NCBI GenBank assembly: GCA_030916665.1
Contig: JAUPWC010000266.1
Location: 1-10,754, forward strand
Direction of reading: 5' to 3'
DNA: 10,754 nt
From: Verrucomicrobiota bacterium
GTDB lineage: Bacteria > Verrucomicrobiota > Verrucomicrobiia > Opitutales > Opitutaceae
Shown here: positions 1-6,202 of the stretch, piece after piece
How positions within the stretch are numbered: position 1 is the first letter of the stretch
Layout: each line of letters begins with the position of its first letter
The notes under the pieces: model-generated
The model's input: only the letters and a program-made list of their open reading frames with translations
What the model was told of the DNA's origin: nothing
Databases searched by the model: none
Position numbers and translations under genes: made by a program

Positions 1-2112
1 GGCCACGTCCGGCTGGCCTGGGCCCGCAACAAGCTGTCCAAGGTCCGCATCGACATCAAGCTGCTGTCCGACCTGCGCGCCCGCCGCGGGGTCTACAGCG
101 CCGCGCAGATCAGCGCGATGCAGGCGGCCAACGGCGGCATGAACATCGTCTGGGCGCCGCTCACCGAGGTGAAGTGTCGCGCGGCCTCGGCGTGGATCCG
201 CGAGATCGTGCTGCCCGCCGGCGAGCAGCCGTGGGGTGTCGAGCCGACGCCGATCCCCGACCTGCCGAAGCCGATCAAGGTGGCCGTGGTCAACAAGGCG
301 GTGGCGCAGGCCAAGCAAGCCATGGTCGAGATGGGCCAGGCCACCGGCGAGATCATGCCGCCCGACGAGTTCCGCGCGCTGGTCGCCGAGATCGGCGAGA
401 AGCTGCGCGACGAGGCCGAGGCCACGCTCGCCAAGATGGCGCGCAAGCGCGCGACCCGCATGGAGCGGCAGATCGCCGATCGGCTCGCCCAAGGCGAGTA
501 CGAGCAGGCCATGGACGCCTTCGTCGAGGACTTCGTCACCTACCCGGCAGCCATCCTCAAGGGCCCGATCTACACGCGGCACAAGACGCTGCAGTGGGGT
601 GCGGGCTTCAAGCCGATCGTGAAGAACGAGGCCGCGCCGACATGGGAGCGCGTCAGTCCGTTCGATGCCTACCCGGCGCCGTCGAGCAAGTCGCCGCAGC
701 AGGGCGACTTCATCGAGCGCATGCGCTTCCGCCGCGAGGAGTTGTACGACCTGAAGGGCCTGCCGGGCTACCAGGACGACCAGATCGACGCGGCGCTCAA
801 GGACTACAGCAACGGCCACCTCGAGGGCTGGCTCTGGACCGAGGCCGAGCGGCAGCGGCTTGAGCAAGAGACGCTGTACATGTGGCTGTCGCCCCCGGGC
901 GTCATCGACGCGCTGAACTACTGGGGCAGCGTGCCCGGGTGGAAGCTGATGATGTGGGGCGTCAAGGGCATCGAGGACGAGACCCGCGACTACGAGTGCA
1001 ACGTGCTGCTGTGCGGCCGCTACGTGCTCTACGCCACGCTGAACCCGCACCCGCTGGGCGAGCGCCCCTACCGCAAGGCCTGCTACGACGAGGTGCCCGG
1101 CGCCTTCTGGGGCCGCAGCATCCCTGACCTGGCGGCCACGCCGCAGCAGATGTGCAACGCCATCGCGTGCGCACTGGCCGACAACATGGCCATGGCCTCG
1201 GGTCCGCAGGTCTGGGTGCACGCCGACCGGTTCGCCGACGGCGAGCAGACCATGGAGATGTTCCCGTGGAAGATGTGGCAGCTGAAGTCGGACCCGACGC
1301 AGGGCGTCAACCCCGGCATCGGCTTCTTCCAGCCGGATGACCGCGCGCAGTCGCTGATGCAGACCTATGAGAAGTGGGAGATCCGCGCGGACGACGCCAC
1401 CGGCATCCCGCGCTACACCTACGGCAACGAGCGCGCCGGCGGCAGCGCCGACACGGCCACGGGCCTGAGCATGCTGATGAACAACGCGGCCAAGGGCCTG
1501 CGGCGTGCCATCGGCAACATCGACATGAACGTGATCTCCCCGACCATCGAGGACACGTTCAACAACGAGATGCTCTACAACCCCGACGAGAGCATCAAGG
1601 GCGACAACATCGTGGTGCCGCGCGGCGCCGCGGCGATCCTGATCCGCGAGTCTGCCCAGCAACGCCGCATCCAGTTCCTGACGCTGACGGCCAACCCGAT
1701 CGACAGCCAGATCATCACCTCGCGCTACCGCGCCGCGCTGCTGCGCGAGACGGCCGCCGCGATGGAACTGCCGGTCGACGAGGTGGTGCCCACCGACGAG
1801 GAGTTGGCGCAGCAGATGGAGTCGCAGGCCAAGGCGCAGCAAGAGCAGATGGCAATGATGCAGCAGGCCGAGGAGCGCAAGGACCAGTTGAAGATCGAAG
1901 CGATCAAGGTCCAAGGCGGCATCGACATCCAGCGCGACGCCGCCAACGCGGCCCGCGACGCGCAGAACAAGCAGCGCGACCTGATCGCCGACGTGGTGAA
2001 GCAGGCCGTGCAGGCAGCCATGCAGGCCAAGGGCGAAGAGAAGAAGCCCGGCAAGAAGATCCGCTACGAGTACGACGAAGAAGGCAACCTGGTCGGCGGG
2101 GAGCTCGCATGA
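1..2112 (+). CDS. Phage portal protein, 5'-truncated by window edge
   Basis: The frame is open from base 1, so the real start lies upstream; 703 codons are visible and the first internal ATG (118) is not the start. The product is recognised as a portal protein, the dodecameric ring at the capsid vertex through which DNA is packaged and ejected. Seen near the start are a KCRAASAWIRE stretch and an EPTPIPDLP motif that I recall from the N-terminal part of this podovirus-type portal family. From about visible residue 394 comes DNMAMASGPQVWV and from about 472 TYGNERAGGSADTATGLSML, both typical of the wing/stem region. Residues about 600-685 are Gln/Lys/Ala-rich and predicted helical (coiled coil, likely the barrel/crown end), followed by a charged tail. 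It overlaps the next gene by ATGA. The terminase genes presumably lie upstream. Portal identity is confident; subfamily is from memory. Confidence 0.93.
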   Translation, partial: GHVRLAWARNKLSKVRIDIKLLSDLRARRGVYSAAQISAMQAANGGMNIVWAPLTEVKCRAASAWIREIVLPAGEQPWGVEPTPIPDLPKPIKVAVVNKAVAQAKQAMVEMGQATGEIMPPDEFRALVAEIGEKLRDEAEATLAKMARKRATRMERQIADRLAQGEYEQAMDAFVEDFVTYPAAILKGPIYTRHKTLQWGAGFKPIVKNEAAPTWERVSPFDAYPAPSSKSPQQGDFIERMRFRREELYDLKGLPGYQDDQIDAALKDYSNGHLEGWLWTEAERQRLEQETLYMWLSPPGVIDALNYWGSVPGWKLMMWGVKGIEDETRDYECNVLLCGRYVLYATLNPHPLGERPYRKACYDEVPGAFWGRSIPDLAATPQQMCNAIACALADNMAMASGPQVWVHADRFADGEQTMEMFPWKMWQLKSDPTQGVNPGIGFFQPDDRAQSLMQTYEKWEIRADDATGIPRYTYGNERAGGSADTATGLSMLMNNAAKGLRRAIGNIDMNVISPTIEDTFNNEMLYNPDESIKGDNIVVPRGAAAILIRESAQQRRIQFLTLTANPIDSQIITSRYRAALLRETAAAMELPVDEVVPTDEELAQQMESQAKAQQEQMAMMQQAEERKDQLKIEAIKVQGGIDIQRDAANAARDAQNKQRDLIADVVKQAVQAAMQAKGEEKKPGKKIRYEYDEEGNLVGGELA

Positions 2113-2789
2113 TCCGCGCGCTTGCCCTGAGCCTCATGCTTCTGTGCGGTAGCGCACACGCGGGCGGGGCGGCGTGCTTCCCGCAGAGCCCGTGGGTGCC
2201 GATCAACCTGAGCGGCAAAGGCCTGATGGAAGGCGCCGACGCGCGCCTGGGCGGCACCTGGTCGGCGATCTGGTGCCCCACCGGCACGTTCAGCCCGACC
2301 ACTGGCACCGAGGTCTGGAGTCTCTACACGCACGCGGTGCTCGACAAGTACCGCACGGTCAACGCCGACGCGCTGATCGACATGGCGCAGGCCATCATCG
2401 CTGCGCCGGACCCCTTGGCCGCACTGAACGCGGCGATCAAGTCGCGCGAACTCATCCCGCCCGTCGGCAGCATCGACCGGTTCAACTGGGAGTCGCTGCT
2501 GTTTGCGGCCTGTACCGAGGGCGTGCGCCTGGCGCCGTTCCCCGGCCAGCCGATCACCCGGCCGTGCACGCCGCCGACACCAGTCACGGTCGAGACGTGG
2601 CGCGCCAGCGGTGGCACGATCTTCACCGCCGCGAGCGGCCGGCTCACCGGCTTGACGACGCGCAAAGCCGCGGTCGGGGCGAAGTGCAACAACACGGTGT
2701 CACAGATCGTCGTGAAGGGGTCCGTATACTTGCCTCTTGACGGAGGCCCGCTGACCGAAGTCACCCTCTGCGCGAAGGCGACATCATGA
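2109..2789 (+). CDS. Exported cysteine-rich phage protein with signal peptide (226 aa)
   Basis: The ATG overlaps the portal stop (ATGA) and is preceded by GGGGAG at 2098-2103, 5 bases away, which fixes the start. The N-terminus is a textbook Sec signal peptide: MIR, a hydrophobic core (ALALSLMLL), then an AHA cleavage site giving a mature protein from about Gly19. The mature part holds six cysteines (C23, C56, C135, C153, C193, C221), an even number consistent with disulfides in the periplasm or outside the cell. C13 sits in the hydrophobic core but the preceding residues do not make a good lipobox. The middle (about 76-115) looks helical; the C-terminal 60 residues look beta-rich and end with a VTLCAK motif. 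The function is not recognised. A Sec-exported protein inside a capsid operon could act in the host envelope (superinfection exclusion, lysis support) or be a virion protein whose leader is a fortuitous hydrophobic segment. Confidence 0.85.
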   Translation: MIRALALSLMLLCGSAHAGGAACFPQSPWVPINLSGKGLMEGADARLGGTWSAIWCPTGTFSPTTGTEVWSLYTHAVLDKYRTVNADALIDMAQAIIAAPDPLAALNAAIKSRELIPPVGSIDRFNWESLLFAACTEGVRLAPFPGQPITRPCTPPTPVTVETWRASGGTIFTAASGRLTGLTTRKAAVGAKCNNTVSQIVVKGSVYLPLDGGPLTEVTLCAKATS

Positions 2790-3100
2790 GCATCACCGTC
2801 AACGTGTACCACCACTTCCCGGTGGACGCGAGCATCGCAACCTCCCTCAACGAAATCAAGGAACTCATCATGGCAACGCAAGTTGAACTCGCCGCGGACA
2901 TCGCGAACGTCACCGCCCAGGTCACCAAGATCGGCACGGAAACCTCCGCGCTGTTGCAGAAGGTCGCCGACCTGCAGGTCATCATCGACAGCCAGGGTGG
3001 CGTGTCGCCCGAACTGCAGGCCGCCGTGGATGCGCTCAAGGCGCAGATCACCGTCGTCGACGACCTGGTGCCGGACGCCCCGGCTGCCCCGGTGGTCTGA
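2786..3100 (+). CDS. Small coiled-coil phage protein (104 aa)
   Basis: It starts in an ATGA overlap with the preceding gene; GAAGG at 2774-2778 is a plausible ribosome site. Residues 1-28 are a short N-terminal segment (VNVYHHF near the start). From M29 onward the protein is one long amphipathic helix with heptad-like spacing of Val/Ile/Leu (LAADIANVTAQVTKIG, then ALLQKVADLQVII), a Gly-Gly break near residue 71, a second helix (LQAAVDALKAQI) and an Ala/Pro-rich tail. This pattern is familiar from short hypothetical proteins of tailed phages, often near fibre or structural genes. It is likely an oligomeric coiled coil, but no function can be assigned. A second start at 2870 has its own good Shine-Dalgarno, so a 76-residue form is possible. 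Confidence 0.82.
   Translation: MSITVNVYHHFPVDASIATSLNEIKELIMATQVELAADIANVTAQVTKIGTETSALLQKVADLQVIIDSQGGVSPELQAAVDALKAQITVVDDLVPDAPAAPVV
2858..2872 (+). promoter_or_regulatory. Internal Shine-Dalgarno and ATG within the coiled-coil gene
   Basis: AAGGAA (2858-2863) lies 6 bases before an in-frame ATG at 2870-2872. The downstream protein, beginning MATQVELAAD, looks like the conserved start of this kind of protein. Translation may begin here as well as, or instead of, 2786. Seen in sequence; use of the site is inferred. Confidence 0.45.
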
Positions 3101-3167
3101 GCAAGGCCCCGCACACAGGTTTCACCCAACCTTTGCGCGGGCGCCTTCAAGGTGAGCAGGAGCCGTC
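3101..3167 (+). other. Short intergenic leader
   Basis: These 67 bases carry no ORF that I can support. They hold a weak 5-bp hairpin (AGGTT/AACCT) and one arm of a 10-bp inverted repeat, and end with a GCAGGAG ribosome site for the ATG at 3168. No convincing sigma-70 promoter was seen. Confidence 0.4.
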
Positions 3168-3302
3168 ATGGCTGTTCTATCCGGTCACGACATCGCGCGT
3201 AGCGCAAAGCAGCGCGTCACACTCTGCAAGCTCGCCTCCCGCCCTGCAGTAGCAGCGGGGTGGTTCAGCCTTTTCGACTTGGCAGGCAATCCCTCTTCAT
3301 GA
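3168..3302 (+). CDS. Tiny ORF (44 aa), possibly the truncated head of a phage structural protein
   Basis: The ATG follows a good Shine-Dalgarno (GCAGGAG, ending 5 bases upstream). The translation contains QRVTLCKLASRP and ends with WFSLFDLAGNPSS. The SLFDLAGNP motif, from memory, belongs to the N-terminal part of longer phage proteins in which it runs on into a Gly/Ala-rich segment. Here a TGA stops the frame immediately after it, and neither alternative frame downstream gives an obvious continuation. It is therefore either a genuine small gene or the remnant of a longer appendage gene shortened by deletion. The stop overlaps the ATG of a 22-codon ORF. Codon use is less GC-rich than in the neighbours. 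Function unknown. Confidence 0.55.
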   Translation: MAVLSGHDIARSAKQRVTLCKLASRPAVAAGWFSLFDLAGNPSS

Positions 3303-3367
3303 CGGACATCACCACCCACAACCGGCTCATCCACAAAGGTTGGTTGATCGCCCGCCGGCAGGATTGA
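3299..3367 (+). CDS. Possible 22-residue leader or micro-ORF
   Basis: This ORF starts in an ATGA overlap with the stop of the 44-residue ORF and ends 3 bases before the next start at 3371, so it fills the gap exactly. The product is polar and basic (MTDITTHNRLIHKGWLIARR plus two residues). No independent Shine-Dalgarno is visible; translation would depend on coupling. It may only keep ribosomes moving to the next gene, or may be noise. No homologous family is recognised. Confidence 0.3.
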   Translation: MTDITTHNRLIHKGWLIARRQD

Positions 3368-3370
3368 ACG

Positions 3371-3910
3371 ATGGCTACTTTCGGCGACACCACACGGGGG
3401 ACCGGGGAGTTTCCGGGGTCCGACAGCCGGTGCTTGGTTTCGCGCTACCAGTGCGTTGGCGGCGGCACGCTCGACAGCTTGACCACGTGGTTCGGACCCA
3501 GCACGTCGGCCTCGGTCAACTTCAAGCTGGTCGTCCTCTCGGACAACGCCGGGGCGCCCGATGCTTTGCTGGCGGTTTCCGATCCGGGCGTCAGTTCAGG
3601 CTCCGGTGGCGGGGGACCGATTACTGTCGCCGCACCCTCACTCAGCCTGGTTGACGGCACGTACTACTGGCTGGGCGTCGTCGCCGACAACTTCCCTGCC
3701 TACTACGCCAAAGACGACAGTGGTGTCGACGCGTTGATGGCCAACGGCACGTTCAGCTATGCTAGCCCGCCCGCTACGTGGCCGGGCACTGACGGCACGT
3801 ACTCGGGCGGCATGAACATCTATGCCACGTTCACCGAAGGTGGCGGCGGTCTTGTTTTCAACCCGCTGTCAGGCCGCGGCGGCGGCGCGGCGCAACCCCT
3901 CGCAGGCTGA
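3371..3910 (+). CDS. Beta-rich, adhesin-like phage protein (179 aa)
   Basis: The start is supported by AGGA at 3360-3363, 7 bases upstream. The sequence is rich in Gly, Ser, Thr and aromatic residues with alternating strand-like patterns (SVNFKLVVLSDN, LVDGTYYWLGVVAD, MNIYATF). It resembles the jelly-roll/carbohydrate-binding-like beta-sandwiches common in phage appendage proteins, where a DGTYYWL turn is frequent. A Gly-rich loop (GSGGGGP) sits near residue 79. The C-terminus is a short Gly/Ala/Pro tail (GRGGGAAQPLAG), probably unstructured. There is no signal peptide or membrane segment. Together with the following two genes it probably contributes a virion surface decoration or receptor-binding appendage; that role is inferred from fold impression and context only. 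Confidence 0.75.
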   Translation: MATFGDTTRGTGEFPGSDSRCLVSRYQCVGGGTLDSLTTWFGPSTSASVNFKLVVLSDNAGAPDALLAVSDPGVSSGSGGGGPITVAAPSLSLVDGTYYWLGVVADNFPAYYAKDDSGVDALMANGTFSYASPPATWPGTDGTYSGGMNIYATFTEGGGGLVFNPLSGRGGGAAQPLAG

Positions 3911-3913
3911 ATC

Positions 3914-5026
3914 ATGAAGCACCTCGGCGACTACGACCTCTCGACGATCCTCTACGGGAAGTTCACCACCTACCAGCCGAGCACGGGCGCGCCGTTCACG
4001 CTGGGCGGCGGTTCGGGGCCGGGCCTTGCGGTCTACAAGGACGGCAGCACCACGCAGAGCACGGCCGGGGTGACGCTGACGACCGACTTCGACGGCTTCC
4101 CGGGGTTGAACCACTTTGCGATCGATACCAGCGCCGACGGCACGTTCTACTCGGCGGGGTCGTGCTTCGACATCGTCATCGCAAACGGAACGGTCGACGG
4201 CGTGTCGGTGCAAGGCGCTGTTGTCGCCTCGTTCACGATCCGCAAGGAGGCAGCGCTCAAGCCGACCACGGCCGGGCGCACGCTCGACGTCAGCGCCGGC
4301 GGCGAGGCCGGGCTCGACTGGGCCAACATCGGCAGCCCGGCCACCGCGCAGAACCTCTCGGGCACGAACATCGACGTCGACCAAGTCGTCGCCAGCGTCA
4401 GCGGCGCGGTCGCATCGGTGACGGCGGCGGTGACCGTCGGGACCATGAACGCAAACACGCTCACCGCTTCGGCGCTCGCGACCGATGCCGTGGCCGAGAT
4501 CCAGTCAGGCCTGTCTACGCTTGACGCTGCTGGCGTGCGCACCGCCGTGGGCCTCGCTTCGGCGAACCTCGACACGCAGCTGTCCGCGATCAACGCCAAG
4601 ACCACCAACCTGCCAACGGACCCCGCCGACGAGTCCCTGATCATCGCTGCGACCGATGCGATCATGGCCCGGCTCGGCGCGCCCGCCGGAGCGAGCATCT
4701 CGGCCGACGTCGCCGCGGTGCTGGCCTCGGTGGCGCTGCGGCTGCTCACCAGCGCCTACACGGCGCCGCTGGACGCTGCCGGCACTCGGTCCGCGGTTGG
4801 GCTTGCCGCGGCGAACCTCGACACGCAGCTGGGCACGCTGGCCACCGCCGCTGCGCTGTCGACGGTGGCGGGCTACATCGACACCGAGGTGGCCGCGATC
4901 AAGGCCAAGACCGATCAGTTGACGTTCGGCGCGACCAACGCGGTCAACGCCAACATCACGCACGTGATCGCTGACCCGGTGCAGGCCAACGGCAGCACCA
5001 CGACGAACTGGGGCGGCGCGCCGTGA
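3914..5026 (+). CDS. Fibre/appendage-like phage structural protein with internal repeat (370 aa)
   Basis: It starts 3 bases after the preceding stop with only a weak AGG upstream, so coupling is likely. Residues about 1-112 form a beta domain (AVYKDGSTTQSTAGVTLT, then FAIDTSADGTFYSAGSCF) that I recall as a widespread N-terminal module of phage appendage proteins. About 116-165 is a motif block (KPTTAGRTLDVSAGGEAGLD, WANIG, NLSGTNIDVDQVVASVSGAV) commonly attached to it. The rest is Ala/Thr/Asp-rich, low-complexity and probably helical or fibrous. It contains two copies of an LDAAG(V/T)R-type unit, at residues 203-223 and 286-306, exactly 83 residues apart, plus INAKTTNLPTDPADES between them, a linker also common in these proteins. 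It ends in a Trp-Gly-Gly tail. Likely a trimeric or oligomeric fibre or decoration; its host target is unknown. Its stop overlaps the next gene's GTG. Confidence 0.82.
   Translation: MKHLGDYDLSTILYGKFTTYQPSTGAPFTLGGGSGPGLAVYKDGSTTQSTAGVTLTTDFDGFPGLNHFAIDTSADGTFYSAGSCFDIVIANGTVDGVSVQGAVVASFTIRKEAALKPTTAGRTLDVSAGGEAGLDWANIGSPATAQNLSGTNIDVDQVVASVSGAVASVTAAVTVGTMNANTLTASALATDAVAEIQSGLSTLDAAGVRTAVGLASANLDTQLSAINAKTTNLPTDPADESLIIAATDAIMARLGAPAGASISADVAAVLASVALRLLTSAYTAPLDAAGTRSAVGLAAANLDTQLGTLATAAALSTVAGYIDTEVAAIKAKTDQLTFGATNAVNANITHVIADPVQANGSTTTNWGGAP
4520..4831 (+). repeat. Two in-frame direct repeats inside the fibre-like gene
   Basis: Units at 4520-4582 and 4769-4831 encode near-identical 21-residue segments starting LDAAG and ending NLDTQL. 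Their last 21 bases are identical at the DNA level (4562-4582 and 4811-4831). The spacing of 249 bases keeps frame. The rest of each unit has diverged mostly at synonymous or conservative positions, which points to an old duplication under protein-level selection. Confidence 0.8.
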
Positions 5027-5850
5027 CCGCATGGGCTGCCGGCGCGTGGGCTGTCGGTGCTTGGCAGGGCACCGCATGGCAGTCCTCGGCCGCGGCGGTC
5101 GTCCCTGACGTCAGCGGGCTGAGCCAAGCCGCCGCCGTCGCGGCGCTCGAGGCTGCAGGCTTCGTCGTCGCGGTCGAAACGGCCACCTCGACCACGGTCG
5201 CGGCCGGCGATGTCATCAGCCAAGCGCCTGCGGGCGGCGCTGAGGCCACCGAGGGTTCGACCGTCACGATCACAGTGTCGTCGGGCGCAGACGACCTGCT
5301 GTCGGCCAAGTACCTCGGCTACCCGAACGTGCGCCGGCGCGGCCTGCAAACAACCGCGCCCGAGCCGCCGGAGCCGTTGCCGGCCGAGATCACCAACATG
5401 CCGGACGCGCCGCCGGCGCCCAAGCCTGAACTGCTGGCGCGCGGCGTGGCCGCCGACCTGGCCGCGGTAACGCCGGAGCCGGTGCCTGACGTGCCCGCGC
5501 CGGACGTGCCGGTGCCGAAGGTCAAGGGCGCGCGCAAGCTGGCGTTGGTCGCGCCCAGCGAAGCACCCAGTGCGCCACCTGTAGAACCCCCGGCGGCCTC
5601 GGCAGCCCCGGCGCCTCCGGTCGACGATCGGATGCCTGCGTTGGTGACAAAGGTCAACTCGCTGGTCCTCAAGATCGACGCGCAAGACCAGCAGATCGCG
5701 GCGATGGAGAAGGCTACCGCGGCGATGGTCAAGGCGCTGGAGAACCAGGTCAACGCGCTGCGCAGCACTCTTGCCCAAGAGAAGATGAATCGGCTCCGCG
5801 CCGAGGAGATTACCCGCAGGCTCTTGAAGGATCTCGCGGAAGAAGACTAG
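5023..5850 (+). CDS. PASTA-domain phage structural protein with Trp-pentad N-terminus and coiled-coil C-terminus (275 aa)
   Basis: The start is GTG at 5023, overlapping the preceding stop (GTGA). Domains in order: residues 4-19 are a pentad repeat with Trp at 4, 9, 14 and 19 (WAAGA WAVGA WQGTA W). Residues about 26-87 are a single PASTA domain with the expected VPDVSGL opening, a helix (AAAVAALEAAGF), a TVAAGDVISQAPAGG turn and a closing TVTITVSSG strand. A segment with KYLGYPNVRRRG follows. Residues about 110-200 are a Pro/Ala/Glu-rich flexible linker, and about 205-270 a long coiled coil. In bacteria PASTA domains bind peptidoglycan muropeptides or beta-lactams (Ser/Thr kinases, PBP2x). In phage virions a cell-wall contact role is plausible but unproven. 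No signal peptide or membrane helix is present. The coiled coil suggests oligomeric attachment to the virion. Confidence 0.85.
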   Translation: MTAWAAGAWAVGAWQGTAWQSSAAAVVPDVSGLSQAAAVAALEAAGFVVAVETATSTTVAAGDVISQAPAGGAEATEGSTVTITVSSGADDLLSAKYLGYPNVRRRGLQTTAPEPPEPLPAEITNMPDAPPAPKPELLARGVAADLAAVTPEPVPDVPAPDVPVPKVKGARKLALVAPSEAPSAPPVEPPAASAAPAPPVDDRMPALVTKVNSLVLKIDAQDQQIAAMEKATAAMVKALENQVNALRSTLAQEKMNRLRAEEITRRLLKDLAEED

Positions 5851-5861
5851 AATGCGTCGCC

Positions 5862-6119
5862 ATGCACCTGAGCAATGACGATCTGGCTTTCTTCGATCGG
5901 TTCCACAAGAGCCCCGATGGCCAGTATCTGCTCAGGTTGCTGCAAGCCAAGCTGGCTGAACGTGATCAAGCACTGCGCTCCTCGACCGGTGAAGAGGTTT
6001 ACCGCTTCCAGGGCCGCGCACTTGAGCTCGCCGAGTTGATCGGCGACATCACCAAGGCACAGCAGAAGCTGACCCGCAACGTACGCCCCGTCACCTCACG
6101 GACTCCGTACGCTGCGTGA
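5862..6119 (+). CDS. Small helical phage protein (85 aa)
   Basis: This gene starts 11 bases after the PASTA gene. The upstream Shine-Dalgarno is poor (purines around 5838-5845), so reinitiation may drive it. The protein is mostly alpha-helical and charged: DDLAFFDRFHKSP, then LLRLLQAKLAERDQALRS, then FQGRALELAELIGDI, and a basic C-terminal tail. The pattern of a helical hairpin is familiar from short unnamed proteins lying just upstream of scaffold genes in podovirus-like phages. It could be an assembly cofactor or minor head protein. No catalytic motif or membrane segment is present. Function is not assigned. Confidence 0.75.
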   Translation: MHLSNDDLAFFDRFHKSPDGQYLLRLLQAKLAERDQALRSSTGEEVYRFQGRALELAELIGDITKAQQKLTRNVRPVTSRTPYAA

Positions 6120-6202
6120 TCGCTGGACTCGCCGCCCCGGCCTCCTGCAAAACCGGTTCCCCAGACACCCGTTGATGGTGGCCCTGGATCTCGGAGACCC
6201 AA
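6120..6202 (+). other. Intergenic leader of the scaffold gene
   Basis: These 83 bases carry no supportable gene or clear promoter. GGAG at 6193-6196, 6 bases before the ATG at 6203, is a good ribosome site for the scaffold gene. Confidence 0.5.

Noticed and set aside
1374..2108. Upstream extension of the exported protein's frame into the portal gene
   Set aside because: The extension is Arg/Gly/Asp-rich out-of-frame portal sequence; the ATG at 2109 has a Shine-Dalgarno and begins a clean signal peptide.
2738..2770. TTGACG resembling a -35 box
   Set aside because: No -10 element at suitable spacing and it lies inside a coding region.
4915..5778. Minus-strand ORF of 287 codons
   Set aside because: Antisense to the fibre-like and PASTA genes; Arg-rich shadow composition.
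3914..5850. Possible diversity-generating retroelement target in the fibre-like genes
   Set aside because: No reverse transcriptase, template repeat or adenine-rich variable repeat was seen in the window.
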